Positions 27,177 through 36,853 are shown, counted from the stretch's first letter. The stretch: DNA of 64,000 nt from Tissierellaceae bacterium (GCA_023229175.1 JALNZV010000004.1:62001-126000); one strand, 5' to 3'. The notes: generated from the sequence alone by a model not told the origin. Numbers and translations are program-made.

Positions 27177-27614
27177 ATGGCTAAATATAAGTTTAAATTA
27201 GATAGAATCCTTAATTATAAAGAGAGGATTGAAGATGTTAAAAAAGCTGAATTTGCCGAATATAATAGCATTTTAATCAGGGAAGAAGAGCGTCTGAATC
27301 ATTTTAATAATTATAAGAAAGATCTATTAACTCAAAAACGAGAATCCATGAATGGTTTGACTGCTGGTGCATTTAAACTACATAATGATTACCTAAAGGA
27401 TGTATCTAATATGATTGAAAATCAGAAAAAGACAGTAGAAATCGCTCAAAAAGACGTAAACAAAGCAGAAGGTGAATTGCTAGTTGCGATGCAAGAAAAA
27501 AAGTCTTTTGAAAGGTTAAAGGAAATTAAATATGAAGAATATATTGAAGATGAAAAGAAAAAAGAAGAAAAGATTATTGATACCATAGTAACTTTTAAAG
27601 TCAATGCCCAATAA
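27177..27614 (+). CDS. fliJ: Flagellar export chaperone FliJ
   Basis: FliJ is a coiled-coil protein resembling the gamma stalk of F-ATPases that inserts into the FliI ring. The 145-residue sequence is almost entirely predicted helix with charged heptads. It starts AKYKFKLDRILNYKERIEDV, which is the family start. It lies between fliI and the MotE-like gene, as is usual in Firmicutes. A GAGGTGAG site precedes the ATG. Confidence 0.93.
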   Translation: MAKYKFKLDRILNYKERIEDVKKAEFAEYNSILIREEERLNHFNNYKKDLLTQKRESMNGLTAGAFKLHNDYLKDVSNMIENQKKTVEIAQKDVNKAEGELLVAMQEKKSFERLKEIKYEEYIEDEKKKEEKIIDTIVTFKVNAQ

Positions 27615-27629
27615 TTAGGGGGTAAATTA

Positions 27630-28871
27630 ATGGATACAACTGAAACTAAGGAAAACAAAAAAAATAAAGGCGGTTGGAAAATTATAATCATATTGCTAAT
27701 TCTATTGATTATGTTACCTGCTAGCCTGTTGGGATTCATCTATAGAAATAATTTAAATTTTAAAAACACGACAAATCAACTTTTGTCAAAGATGCCTGGA
27801 TATGTGGGAACGTATTTTAAAAATTTGCCAACTGAAATTGAAAGGGCAGACAAAATTAATTTTCTTTCTGAATATTATTTAGGTTTAGAAACTGACATGG
27901 GAGCCGATAAATTATATATAGTAAAAAAAGAAGATGAAAAGCTATATAATGACCTTATAAGAAATATGAGCTCTATATCTAGTTCCAAAACCGATTTAAT
28001 AAAATTAAAAGTGAGAGATATGGAGCTTCGAAAGGATTTACTAATTTCCATACATGAAGACGTCTTAAGAAATGAAGAGGAAAAATTGTCATCGGAAGTA
28101 AATCGAATAGAAAAGCAGGATTTAGGTATCTCATTAATAGAAGTAGAAAGAAGGTACAATGAAAGGGATTTTATCAAGACATTAGACATTGTGAATAAAG
28201 ATACTTTAGGGAAGATTCTCTACTATGTTGATAATGATATTAGAAGTTATATTCTAAATGGGCTTAGCAAAGACAGCAGAACTGAAGTTGAATCAATTAT
28301 AAATACTAAAAGAAATAGGGAAAAGAGTTTAGTGGAAATAGCAAAAGTATATGAAACTAAACCCCTAGATGCTATAGTAAATATTTTGGGAGATACTTCT
28401 GTCTACTCCGTGGAAGAGCTGGCAACTATATATAAAAACTTGTCTACTGTAAAGTCTGCTGAGATTTTACTAAATGTTCATGACGACAATTTTTTGGAAG
28501 AATTATTTACAAAGATAGTAAGAGAAGAGGAATTAATGGGTTCTAGTACAAGTATTACTCAAGACATTGGCAAAACAATGAAGTTTTTAAGTGAATATAG
28601 ACAAAAATTAAAGGGTTTAGTTGCCGTTTATGAGAAGATGACTCATGAACAAATTTCAAAGGTTGTAGATACTATGGTAAATAACACATCTGCAATTACA
28701 GCATTGGAGCTAGATGAGGAAAATATATTAGAGTTATCTGATAGGGACATTATTTTAGATGTATTATCCCTGATGAAAAATCAAACTTTATCAAAAGTTT
28801 TTGATTTAATGAAGCCGGAAAGGGCTTCAGAAATAACAAGCCTTTTGGCAAGGCCTAAGGCTAATAATTAA
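27630..28871 (+). CDS. MotE/YlxF-like flagellar chaperone, long form
   Basis: The protein has one N-terminal membrane segment (about residues 17-38) and a long charged helical region. At the end is an MgtE-N-like repeat region, including ELSDRDIILDVLSLMKNQ and VFDLMKPERASEITSLL. The gene sits between fliJ and fliK, as ylxF does; the related MotE stabilises MotC in rhizobia. At 413 residues it is about twice the usual length of YlxF, mostly because of an enlarged middle part. Its exact role here is unknown, with stator or export support being the likely area. Confidence 0.7.
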   Translation: MDTTETKENKKNKGGWKIIIILLILLIMLPASLLGFIYRNNLNFKNTTNQLLSKMPGYVGTYFKNLPTEIERADKINFLSEYYLGLETDMGADKLYIVKKEDEKLYNDLIRNMSSISSSKTDLIKLKVRDMELRKDLLISIHEDVLRNEEEKLSSEVNRIEKQDLGISLIEVERRYNERDFIKTLDIVNKDTLGKILYYVDNDIRSYILNGLSKDSRTEVESIINTKRNREKSLVEIAKVYETKPLDAIVNILGDTSVYSVEELATIYKNLSTVKSAEILLNVHDDNFLEELFTKIVREEELMGSSTSITQDIGKTMKFLSEYRQKLKGLVAVYEKMTHEQISKVVDTMVNNTSAITALELDEENILELSDRDIILDVLSLMKNQTLSKVFDLMKPERASEITSLLARPKANN

Positions 28872-28901
28872 ATGCCAATTTTAGAAGGGAGGTGAATATA
28901 A

Positions 28902-30206
28902 ATGGAAGCTCTGATTTTTGATTTGAAACCTAATCAAGGATTTAAATTGGACAAGGTTTCGACTAATCCGGTTAAGAAGAAAAACTTTGCAGAAGTTCTA
29001 AATTCAGTAGGAGATGATAATTCAAAGACCTTTAAAGATAGGATTGTCGAAAAAAGCAAAGAGAATGAGGAAAAAAAGGGAATCAATCCCAATCTATCTG
29101 GAGATGACAAAAATATTGTCAACGTCGAAGATATAGAGAAGGAAGAGATGAAGATTTCTACTGAAGAAGAAATTTCCTATGAAGGTATTTTTAACTACCT
29201 TGGAAATTTATCTTTTACCCAAGAAACATCAGAAGAACAAGATGAATTTAATCTTACTGAAATAGGCACCAAAGTTGACCATATTGATTCTACACTGAAC
29301 TCTATAGACGACGAAGCTGAGGAGCAGGTTAATACATTTGAAGAAATATATTTTGAGGATTTGGATTCAAATGGCGACCTAAATAATGCAGTTATAGAAA
29401 AATCTTTTATGAGGGCAGAAGAACCTTTAGCAAATACTGAAAAACCTCAAGATATTCAAAATGTAAAACATGGAACAGAAAAGAAAATAGAAATAGGCGA
29501 TGAAAGTATCATATTAGACGAGGAAAACACAGAAGAAAAAACAACTGGTTTTGTCGGAACAGAGGTTAATGGAGAGTTTTCCCGCATACAACCACGGGAG
29601 AAAAGAAATGAGAATTCCGATACTAACAATGGGCAAGACTACATCTTAGAGAAAAACTCGAAAGAGGAACCAAAGATAAGTAATCAAAATCCTTTCCATA
29701 GTCTTAAAAATGACGTCATGATTACAATTAATTCAGCTGAAGAATCTGATAATCTAGAGGCAATTGACAAAAAGGAAATATTACAGCAAATAGTAGATAA
29801 TGTAAAATTTGCAGTTCAGAACTCAAAAAATGAAATTAGAATAAAGCTAAAGCCCGAAACATTGGGAGAGATGGCAATGAATATTGAGGTTGTTAAAGGG
29901 GTAATTACAGCTAAAATAATGGTAGACAACTATAGGACTAAGGAAATCATAGAGGGTAACCTAGTTCAATTTAAAGAACAGATTAAAGACACTGGTTTAG
30001 AGATTAAGACTTTCGAAGTATTTGTTGGCAACAACAGCGATTTTGACAAACAAAACCCTAATCAATTCAACTTTAACAAAGAGAATAGGAGATTTAAGCT
30101 CAAGGCACAAAACTCAAAATCTACTATTAACTATAGCAATCAAATTGAATTAGATCAGGATATAGAAAGCAAAAACCTCGATGGCAGCCTTAATCTGCTA
30201 GCTTAG
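28902..30206 (+). CDS. fliK: Flagellar hook-length control protein FliK
   Basis: FliK measures hook length and triggers the FlhB substrate switch from hook to filament proteins. Of its 434 residues, the N-terminal two thirds are acidic and low in conservation (the ruler part). The Flg_hook domain lies at about residues 300-385, with the core [20 protein letters not shown] and [17 protein letters not shown]. It lies just before flgD, and GGGAGGTGA precedes the ATG. A second FliK-like protein occurs at 13448. Confidence 0.9.
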   Translation: MEALIFDLKPNQGFKLDKVSTNPVKKKNFAEVLNSVGDDNSKTFKDRIVEKSKENEEKKGINPNLSGDDKNIVNVEDIEKEEMKISTEEEISYEGIFNYLGNLSFTQETSEEQDEFNLTEIGTKVDHIDSTLNSIDDEAEEQVNTFEEIYFEDLDSNGDLNNAVIEKSFMRAEEPLANTEKPQDIQNVKHGTEKKIEIGDESIILDEENTEEKTTGFVGTEVNGEFSRIQPREKRNENSDTNNGQDYILEKNSKEEPKISNQNPFHSLKNDVMITINSAEESDNLEAIDKKEILQQIVDNVKFAVQNSKNEIRIKLKPETLGEMAMNIEVVKGVITAKIMVDNYRTKEIIEGNLVQFKEQIKDTGLEIKTFEVFVGNNSDFDKQNPNQFNFNKENRRFKLKAQNSKSTINYSNQIELDQDIESKNLDGSLNLLA

Positions 30207-30219
30207 AAAGGGGAGAAAA

Positions 30220-30609
30220 ATGAAGATTGAAAATGATAATTTAGAGTATATTTACAAGTTTGGAGAAAGTACAGAAAAAACCGATACTAATGCAAAGAAA
30301 AACGATTTGGACAAAGAAGCATTTCTCAAACTTTTAACTGTACAATTGTCAAACCAAGACCCGCTTAACCCAATGGAAGATAGGGAATTTATCGCACAAC
30401 TGGCACAATTTAGTTCTCTAGAGCAAATGCAGAATTTAAACAAGACATTAATAGATAAATCAGATGATATGATAGATACACTTAAACTAATGAATCTAAA
30501 TCAGATTGATGCCAACGTGGAAATACTGAAAGAAATGGTAAGTATCAGAAAAGCCATGGAAGCTTATGCTATTGAAAATCATAGGGAAGCTGGCGGGGAA
30601 GACGATTAA
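30220..30609 (+). CDS. flgD: Flagellar hook capping/assembly protein FlgD
   Basis: FlgD is the scaffold cap required for hook polymerisation. The 129-residue protein carries the hallmark [20 protein letters not shown] followed by [18 protein letters not shown]. It is the short form common in Firmicutes, lacking the C-terminal FlgD Ig/Tudor domains of proteobacterial proteins. It is preceded by GGGGAG and lies between fliK and the TIGR02530-type gene. Confidence 0.95.
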   Translation: MKIENDNLEYIYKFGESTEKTDTNAKKNDLDKEAFLKLLTVQLSNQDPLNPMEDREFIAQLAQFSSLEQMQNLNKTLIDKSDDMIDTLKLMNLNQIDANVEILKEMVSIRKAMEAYAIENHREAGGEDD

Positions 30610-30623
30610 ATGGAGTGGATTTT

Positions 30624-31001
30624 ATGAATAGCGTAGATATTAAGCGGTTAGAAAACAAACTTATTCAACCAGGTGTTGTCATTAGAAGACCCAATGTTAA
30701 ATCTACTAAGGACTTTAGAGAAGTTTTAGAGGACATTCAAAATAAAGAGGAGATTAAATTTTCTAAACATGCCATTGAGCGACTAAATAGTAGGGATTTA
30801 AAACTGAATAACGAGGAAATGAATAAGTTAAAAACGGCATTTAAAAAAGCAGAAATAAAGGGTGTCAAGGACGCATTGATTTTAATGGACGACAAAGCTT
30901 TTATCGCTAATATCAAGAACAAGGTAATTGTAACGACAGTCACAAAGGAGCAATTGAAAGATAATATATTTACAAATATTGATGGGGCTGTAATAGTATA
31001 A
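30624..31001 (+). CDS. Flagellar operon protein, TIGR02530 family
   Basis: This 125-residue protein belongs to the small family found between flgD and flgE in Firmicutes and some other bacteria. The recognisable core is EIKFSKHAIERLNSRDLKLN and DKAFIANIKNKVIVTTVTK. Its biochemical role is not established, and hook assembly is inferred from position. ATG at 30624 is preferred over GTG at 30615 because GGAGTGG lies at good spacing before it. Confidence 0.85.
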   Translation: MNSVDIKRLENKLIQPGVVIRRPNVKSTKDFREVLEDIQNKEEIKFSKHAIERLNSRDLKLNNEEMNKLKTAFKKAEIKGVKDALILMDDKAFIANIKNKVIVTTVTKEQLKDNIFTNIDGAVIV

Positions 31002-31024
31002 CTGGACCTTATTAAGGAAGTTAT

Positions 31025-31050
31025 ATAGGCCTGATTGACAGATGGTCTAT
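31025..31050 (+). other. Stem-loop upstream of flgE
   Basis: ATAGGCC (31025-31031) pairs with GGTCTAT (31044-31050), including one G-U pair, around a 12-base loop in the 78-base gap before flgE. There is no T-tract, so it is not a terminator. It may stabilise or process the mRNA. Confidence 0.4.
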
Positions 31051-31079
31051 GGGCCCCAAATACAATGGAGGTATGAAAT

Positions 31080-32447
31080 ATGATGAGGTCAATGTACTCA
31101 GCAGTATCTGGGCTGAGAATACATCAAAGCAAGATGGACACAATCGGCAATAATATTGCCAATGTGAATACTGTAGGTTTTAAAAAAGGACAAGTTACCT
31201 TTCAGGAGGTATTTAGTCAAGTTGTACGAGGTGCCAGTGCACCGGCTGGGGGCAAAGGAGGTACAAACCCTCAACAAATCGGTATGGGAGCAGCCATGGG
31301 TACAATTTCTACAATTCATACAAAGGGACCGGGTCAGCGAACAGATAATCCAACTGACTTGATGATAGATGGGGAAGGTTTCTTTGTAGTATCTGATGAT
31401 CCAAACTTTGGAAATAGATATTATACAAGGGCTGGAAACTTTACATTGGATAGAGATGGGAACCTCGTAACAGGAGACGGTTTTATGGTTTTAGGATACG
31501 CAGCTGATGATGAAGGAAATATTTTATCAGATGTGACAAATATGAGAATTAATATGTCTGAAACCAAGGCCCCTACAGTGACGGAAAATATTGAATTTAG
31601 AGGAAACTTAGATAGTAGATTTGCCAACAATGAGTCGAGAAAAATAGATACAGTAATCTACGATACATTGGGAAATTCTTATACACTGACATTTGAAATA
31701 ACGAAAGAATCAAATGACAACTGGAAGCTATCAGTATCTAGGCTAACAGATAGAGCCACAGGAAACTATACTGAAGACGTAGATACAATTTTAGAAGGTA
31801 ATGAGTTAGACCTCGTATTTGACAATGGAACAGGAAAATTAATTAGTATTGGCGGAGAAGATTTAACTGCAGATCCCAAGCCAGAAATCAAAGTTTCTCT
31901 CGCTATTCCAGATGAGATAGAATTTGATACAGATAAAGACGGTGAAGATTTAGCAGAACCTACTGCACCATCCGGTACTTTTAGGAATATAACACTTTTT
32001 GATTCTGAGGACGAATCTACCATAAAAAGTATATCTCAGTACGCCAATGAAATGGACTTTAAGCCGTATATGTTAAATGGAAATACTTCAGGAACATTGG
32101 AAGGTTTTGCCATTGACGACAAAGGTATTGTCACAGGGGTATTTACCAATGGCGAGAGAAAAGCGTTGGGGCAAATAATGTTGGCAAAGTTTGATAATCC
32201 AATGGGATTACAAAAGCTAGGCGGTAATATGTTTGTAGACACTAGAAACTCAGGAGAGCCTCAATATGGAGGAGCCGCTGTAGGTGGCTTTGGCGACATT
32301 AGCCCAGGAAATCTTGAAATGTCAAATGTAGATATATCCCTTGAATTTACGGAAATGATTACAACACAGAGAGGATTTCAAGCGAACTCTAGAGTTATAA
32401 CAACTTCTGATGAAATGCTACAGGAACTAGTTAATATGAAGAGATAA
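31080..32447 (+). CDS. flgE: Flagellar hook protein FlgE
   Basis: FlgE polymerises into the hook that joins rod and filament. The 455-residue protein has the N-terminal motif YSAVSGLRIHQSKMDTIGNN followed by IANVNTVGFKK. Middle surface domains follow, with DGEGFFVVSD and YYTRAGNFTLDRDGNLV. The C-terminal coil reads NVDISLEFTEMITTQRGFQANSR. The TGGAGGT site is eight bases before the ATG at 31080; a second ATG follows immediately. Stem-loops flank the gene on both sides. Confidence 0.96.
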   Translation: MMRSMYSAVSGLRIHQSKMDTIGNNIANVNTVGFKKGQVTFQEVFSQVVRGASAPAGGKGGTNPQQIGMGAAMGTISTIHTKGPGQRTDNPTDLMIDGEGFFVVSDDPNFGNRYYTRAGNFTLDRDGNLVTGDGFMVLGYAADDEGNILSDVTNMRINMSETKAPTVTENIEFRGNLDSRFANNESRKIDTVIYDTLGNSYTLTFEITKESNDNWKLSVSRLTDRATGNYTEDVDTILEGNELDLVFDNGTGKLISIGGEDLTADPKPEIKVSLAIPDEIEFDTDKDGEDLAEPTAPSGTFRNITLFDSEDESTIKSISQYANEMDFKPYMLNGNTSGTLEGFAIDDKGIVTGVFTNGERKALGQIMLAKFDNPMGLQKLGGNMFVDTRNSGEPQYGGAAVGGFGDISPGNLEMSNVDISLEFTEMITTQRGFQANSRVITTSDEMLQELVNMKR

Positions 32448-32454
32448 ATATAAT

Positions 32455-32487
32455 CGAATAGGGTAGGATAACGACCTACCCTGTTCG
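32455..32487 (+). other. Stem-loop between flgE and swrD
   Basis: A 13-bp stem (32455-32467 with 32475-32487, one G-T pair) with a seven-base loop starts seven bases after flgE. No run of T follows, so full termination is unlikely; partial termination or 3'-end protection of the flgE message is possible. Confidence 0.65.
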
Positions 32488-32506
32488 GCATAAGGTGGGA
32501 TAAATC

Positions 32507-32719
32507 GTGATTAAAGTAAAGCGCTTAAACGACAAGGAATTTGTAGTAAATAGTGAACTTATCCTTTTTATTGAGTCGACACCTGATACGGTAATTACGC
32601 TGACGACAGGACAAAAAATTGTTGTATTAGAGTCAGTAGACGATATCATTAAAAAAGTTGTAGATTATAGGGCAAGGATAAAGATGATAAGTAGAAGTTA
32701 CGAGGGAAATGAGGTGTAG
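32507..32719 (+). CDS. swrD: Flagellar protein SwrD (FlbD family)
   Basis: This 70-residue FlbD-family protein starts MIKVKRLNDKEFVVNSELI, with the ESTPDTVITLTTGQK core. In B. subtilis SwrD (YlzI) increases flagellar power and is needed for swarming, probably through the stator. It begins with GTG (32507) after AAGGTGGGA. motA, encoding a stator component, follows four bases later, in keeping with that role. Confidence 0.92.
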   Translation: MIKVKRLNDKEFVVNSELILFIESTPDTVITLTTGQKIVVLESVDDIIKKVVDYRARIKMISRSYEGNEV

Positions 32720-32722
32720 CAA

Positions 32723-33508
32723 TTGGACATAGCAACAATTCTAGGGCTGGTATTGGGTATTGTGTTTGTTGTTGGTGGGATTTTAAGATCTGGAGACTTA
32801 GGTTCTTATATAGATATTGCGTCAGTAATAATTACATTAGGTGGAACTATAGCGGCGACTTTATTAGCCTATCCAATGAAAAGCATAGTTGGTTTAAGAA
32901 GGGTACTACAAAAGGCATTTTTTCATAAAGAGGTATTGGCCAGTGAAATAATCTCAGAAATCATCACATTGGCAAATGTAGCTAGGAAGGAAGGCTTGTT
33001 ATCACTTGAGGAATATGGCGAGAAGCTAGATGATGAATTCTTAAAAAAAGGAATAATGTTAATTGTAGACGGTACAGACCCAGAGTTAGTAAGAAATATT
33101 TTAGAAACTGAATTGATATTTTTGGAAGAAAGACATGGTCAAGGGCAAGGCATTATGGAAGCAATGGGAGGATATGCTCCTGCATTTGGTATGATAGGCA
33201 CTTTAATAGGTCTAATTAACATGCTTCAACACATGGATGATCCCAGTGCCATAGGCCCTAATATGTCAGTTGCCTTAGTGACAACCTTTTATGGTTCTGC
33301 ATTGGCTAATGTATTTTTCCTGCCTTTAGCACAAAAATTAAAGATTAGAAGTAAATCAGAAGTCTTGATTAAGGAGCTAATTGTAGAAGGACTTCTTTCC
33401 ATACAAGCAGGAGAAAATCCAAGAATTATTGAAGAAAAATTAAAGACCTTCATACCTCCTGAACAAAGGCTAGCATTAATCAAGGAAGCAGAGAGAGAGG
33501 GAGCATAA
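32723..33508 (+). CDS. motA: Flagellar stator protein MotA
   Basis: MotA is the pentameric stator subunit that drives rotation by ion flow. The 261-residue protein has four membrane segments, with the first pair at about residues 3-50 and the second at about 145-205. A cytoplasmic loop lies between them. Conserved segments include GGYAPAFGMIGTLIGLINML and PNMSVALVTTFYGSALAN. It begins with TTG (32723) after GAGGTG and overlaps motB by one base. It is embedded in the fla operon rather than standing apart as in B. subtilis. Confidence 0.95.
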   Translation: MDIATILGLVLGIVFVVGGILRSGDLGSYIDIASVIITLGGTIAATLLAYPMKSIVGLRRVLQKAFFHKEVLASEIISEIITLANVARKEGLLSLEEYGEKLDDEFLKKGIMLIVDGTDPELVRNILETELIFLEERHGQGQGIMEAMGGYAPAFGMIGTLIGLINMLQHMDDPSAIGPNMSVALVTTFYGSALANVFFLPLAQKLKIRSKSEVLIKELIVEGLLSIQAGENPRIIEEKLKTFIPPEQRLALIKEAEREGA

Positions 33509-34233
33509 TGGGTAGAAGAAGAAGACAAGAGGAGTCTAGTGGAGGATCTCCAGAATGGCTAACTACATATAGCGATATGGTTACCCTATTATTATGTTTT
33601 TTTGTATTGTTGTTTTCTTTTTCAAGTATAGATGCAGAAAAATTTAGAAGTATTATGAGCAGTTTTCAAGGAGGAACGGGAGTTTTAAGCGGAGGAACTT
33701 CATTAGATATTATTCCACCAAATCCTGTACAAGACGATTTTGATGTAGAAAATGAATTTCAAGAGCTTATGGGTTACCTAGAAGAATATGTTGATACATT
33801 TGGTTTAGATGGAAATATTACAATTATTCCTGAAGAGAGGGGTATTGTAATAAGGTTTATGGATAATATATTTTTTGACTCAGGCAAAGCAGATATTAAG
33901 GATGAATCATTGGAAATACTTCAATCAGTAGCAGAAATACTTAATATGGAGGAATTTGTAAATAGACAAATCAAGGTTGAAGGTCATACAGATTCAGTTC
34001 CTTTATCTAAAAGATCTATCTATCCTACAAACTGGGAATTATCATCTGCTAGAGCTACCAATGTATTAAGGTATCTTGTTGAAAATCAATCAATAGCCGG
34101 ACAAAGAATTTCATCTGCAGGCTACAGTTATTATCGCAGCATAGCTCCCAATGATACCCCTGAAAACAAAGCTAAAAATAGAAGGGTAGACATTATTATA
34201 TTAAGAGATGCATATGTGGACTTTGAGCCATAG
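33508..34233 (+). CDS. motB: Flagellar stator protein MotB
   Basis: MotB anchors the stator to peptidoglycan and carries the ion-binding aspartate. The 241-residue protein has EWLTTYSDMVTLLLCFFVLL, with Asp23 at the start of the single membrane helix. A plug/linker follows, then an OmpA-type peptidoglycan-binding domain (VEGHTDSVPLS, WELSSARATNVLRYL and NRRVDIIIL). The helix context (SDMVTLLLCFFVLLFSFS) looks more like sodium-type PomB/MotS than E. coli MotB. Ion preference is inference. Confidence 0.95.
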   Translation: MGRRRRQEESSGGSPEWLTTYSDMVTLLLCFFVLLFSFSSIDAEKFRSIMSSFQGGTGVLSGGTSLDIIPPNPVQDDFDVENEFQELMGYLEEYVDTFGLDGNITIIPEERGIVIRFMDNIFFDSGKADIKDESLEILQSVAEILNMEEFVNRQIKVEGHTDSVPLSKRSIYPTNWELSSARATNVLRYLVENQSIAGQRISSAGYSYYRSIAPNDTPENKAKNRRVDIIILRDAYVDFEP

Positions 34234-34255
34234 TAAAACTAAATGAGGTGTTAGT

Positions 34256-34669
34256 ATGTCTAAAAGGACAATAATTATAATAATTGTTGTATTGTTTATA
34301 GTATTAGTTACAGGAATTATAGCTGGATTATTTTTATTCTCCAACAATTCTGAAAAAAAGATTAAAGAGATTAAAACTTATGATTTAACAATGGATGAAA
34401 TGTATTGCAATGTGAAAGAAAGCAAGAGAATTGTAAAAGTTAAAATCACTATCGAAACAATAAAAGAAAAGTCACTTGATAAAATTAATGAAAAACAATT
34501 TCTAATTAGAGATGAAGTAAACAAGATTATTCGAAATTTAACCGAGGAAGAGCTACAAGGTAAAGACGGACAAAACAACCTACAAAAAGCAATTAAACAG
34601 AGTTTAGTCGAACTATTTAACGACGAAAATATTTCCAATGTATATTTTGATGATTTTATAATTCAGTAG
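34256..34669 (+). CDS. fliL: Flagellar basal-body associated protein FliL
   Basis: FliL is a single-pass membrane protein that surrounds and supports the stator. The 137-residue protein has a membrane segment at about residues 5-27 (TIIIIIVVLFIVLVTGIIAG) and an extracytoplasmic domain with the family pattern of a strand ...RIVKVKITIET followed by RDEVNKIIRNLTEEEL. The position between motB and fliM agrees. It starts at an ATG with a GAGGTG site. Confidence 0.9.
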   Translation: MSKRTIIIIIVVLFIVLVTGIIAGLFLFSNNSEKKIKEIKTYDLTMDEMYCNVKESKRIVKVKITIETIKEKSLDKINEKQFLIRDEVNKIIRNLTEEELQGKDGQNNLQKAIKQSLVELFNDENISNVYFDDFIIQ

Positions 34670-34682
34670 AGGGGGGATACCA

Positions 34683-35672
34683 TTGGCTGAAGTCTTATCA
34701 CAATCTGAAATTGATGCCCTTCTCAATGCTCTGAAAACGGGAGAGTTAGATGTTGAGGAAATTCAAGATGAAGACAATATAAAAAAAATAAAGAAATACG
34801 ATTTTAAAAATCCTCAAAAAATTTCAAAGGACCAGTTAAAAACCCTTGAGGTAATTCATGAAAATCTTGGAAGGTATATGCAAACATTTTTAACGGGTTA
34901 TTTACGGTATCCAGTAAAGATAGAAATCTTAACAGTTGATCAATTTGCATATAGTGAATTTAGTAACGCCTTGTCAAATCCTGCATTTTTATGCCTAATT
35001 GATTTTCTACCTTTAAATGGACAAATCTTAATGGATATATCAACTAATGTTATTTATACAATAATAGACAGATTATTAGGTGGTGATGGATCAGATAAGC
35101 AAGAAATCAGGAGCTTTACAGAAATAGAGTTATCCCTTCTAAAAAAGATGATTGAAAGGATAGTTGAAGATTTTAAGGAAGCATGGGAAAATGTAATTGA
35201 ATTACAGCCTAAACTTGAAAAAATAGAGACTAACCCTCAATTTGCACAAATTGTGCCGCCTAATGAAACCATAGCACTTATTACTATGAATATTGAAATA
35301 GGTTCTGTCGAAGGCATGATGAATTTATGTCTTCCTCATATCCTGCTGGAACCAATACTGGATAAGCTGAATACAAGGTTTTGGTTTACAACGTCAATTA
35401 AAGAGCATTCACAGCAAGAAATTAAAATAATTAGAGAGAGGATTTTAAAGACTAGAATACCATTAATTGCTGAGCTAGGTTCTACTACTGTAACTGTAAG
35501 TGATATATTAAACCTTTTGCCTGGGGATGTAATTAAACTTGGTAAAAGAGGCAATATACCTATCAGGGTAGGTAGCAATATAAAATTCAAAGGAGAAATT
35601 GGCGTAGCAAGTAATAAAATGGCAGTAAAAATAGTAGAAGTTGTAAAGGAAGGTGAAGATAATAATGGCTAG
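34683..35672 (+). CDS. fliM: Flagellar motor switch protein FliM
   Basis: FliM is the middle C-ring protein and the receptor for CheY-P. The 329-residue protein begins with the CheY-binding peptide LSQSEIDALLNAL. A CheC-like middle domain follows (HENLGRYMQTFLTGYLRYPV and LMDISTNVIYTIIDRLLGG), then a SpoA domain at the C-terminus (LLPGDVIKLGKRGNIPIRVG). It starts with TTG (34683) after a GGGGGG site and overlaps fliY by eight bases. Confidence 0.96.
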   Translation: MAEVLSQSEIDALLNALKTGELDVEEIQDEDNIKKIKKYDFKNPQKISKDQLKTLEVIHENLGRYMQTFLTGYLRYPVKIEILTVDQFAYSEFSNALSNPAFLCLIDFLPLNGQILMDISTNVIYTIIDRLLGGDGSDKQEIRSFTEIELSLLKKMIERIVEDFKEAWENVIELQPKLEKIETNPQFAQIVPPNETIALITMNIEIGSVEGMMNLCLPHILLEPILDKLNTRFWFTTSIKEHSQQEIKIIRERILKTRIPLIAELGSTTVTVSDILNLLPGDVIKLGKRGNIPIRVGSNIKFKGEIGVASNKMAVKIVEVVKEGEDNNG

Positions 35673-36831
35673 TGATATGTTATCCCAAGAAGAAATTGAT
35701 GCTCTATTGAAAGGCGGTTCAACAGATGAACCAGAAATTCAGTACTTTGAAGACGAAGATGAATTACTTTCAGAAATTGAAATAGATGCTTTAGGCGAGA
35801 TAGGCAATATAAGTATGGGTACTGCTGCTACAACGCTCTCAACATTATTAAACAAGAAAGTAAACATAACTACTCCAACAGTAAGTATTACAAATACTGA
35901 AGAATTGTCAAAGGAACATAAATTGCCTTTTGTTGCCATTGACGTTAGTTATAAAGAGGGATTACAAGGTTCAAATATTTTAATATTAAACACAGATGAT
36001 GTGAAGATAATCACTGATTTGATGGTAGGAAAAGATGATTTTGATGTATCTAGGGATATTTCTGATTTTGAACTTAGCGCTGTAAGCGAAGCAATGAATC
36101 AAATGATGGGTTCATCTTCTACCTCTTTATCCGAAATGTTTTTTAAAAAAATCGACATTGAACCACCTGTTTCTATGGAAATTACGTTCGAAGAGGGTAA
36201 AGAAAAAATTGACCTTTTGAAAACCACCTCACCAATTATTAAGATTTCGTTTAAAATTGTGGTTGAAGATATAATTAATAGTAGTATAATGCAATTAATA
36301 CCATTGGAATTTGGTAAGTCAATGGTAAATAACTTATTGGGAAAGAATGATGAGGATGAAATAGCAGATAATATAGTTATACCTACAAGCGAACCTCAAA
36401 GGGAACTGTTAGACAAAGTAGAAGAAATTCCAAAGATAGATCAATCGGCAACTACTAAAGCCGTAAACGTTGCTAGAACTGAAGATATAGATTATAATAA
36501 TATAAGTAAGAGAGAGGAAAAGGTAGTGGTCCAACAGCCGGAGTTCCAGAGTTTTGGACAAGTACCGCCATCATCTTTCAACTCATCCATCGATTTAATA
36601 GGCGATATTCCCGTTGAAATTACAGTCGAATTGGGAAGGACTTATAAGAAAATCAGCGAAATACTAGATTTTGGACAAGGAACAGTAATTGAATTAGAAA
36701 AGCTAGTAGGGGAATCTTTGGATATTTTTGCAAACAGAAAATATATTGCTAAGGGAGAAGTGGTAGTCATAGATGACAGCTTTGGTATAAGAATTACCGA
36801 AATTGATAGTTCTAACAAAAATATTATTTAG
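35665..36831 (+). CDS. fliY: Flagellar motor switch phosphatase FliY
   Basis: FliY is the Gram-positive FliN-type switch protein with CheY-P phosphatase activity. Its 388 residues show an N-terminal CheY-binding peptide (MLSQEEIDALLKGG) and two CheC-type phosphatase motifs (EIGNISMGTAATTLS and SAVSEAMNQMMGSSSTSLSE). A variable linker leads to a C-terminal SpoA/FliN domain (IPVEITVELGRTYKKISEIL). ATG at 35665 is preferred over GTG at 35653 because of the AAGGAAGGTG site. cheY follows. Confidence 0.94.
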   Translation: MASDMLSQEEIDALLKGGSTDEPEIQYFEDEDELLSEIEIDALGEIGNISMGTAATTLSTLLNKKVNITTPTVSITNTEELSKEHKLPFVAIDVSYKEGLQGSNILILNTDDVKIITDLMVGKDDFDVSRDISDFELSAVSEAMNQMMGSSSTSLSEMFFKKIDIEPPVSMEITFEEGKEKIDLLKTTSPIIKISFKIVVEDIINSSIMQLIPLEFGKSMVNNLLGKNDEDEIADNIVIPTSEPQRELLDKVEEIPKIDQSATTKAVNVARTEDIDYNNISKREEKVVVQQPEFQSFGQVPPSSFNSSIDLIGDIPVEITVELGRTYKKISEILDFGQGTVIELEKLVGESLDIFANRKYIAKGEVVVIDDSFGIRITEIDSSNKNII

Positions 36832-36853
36832 ATTCTAATTAGGAGGTTATAAA

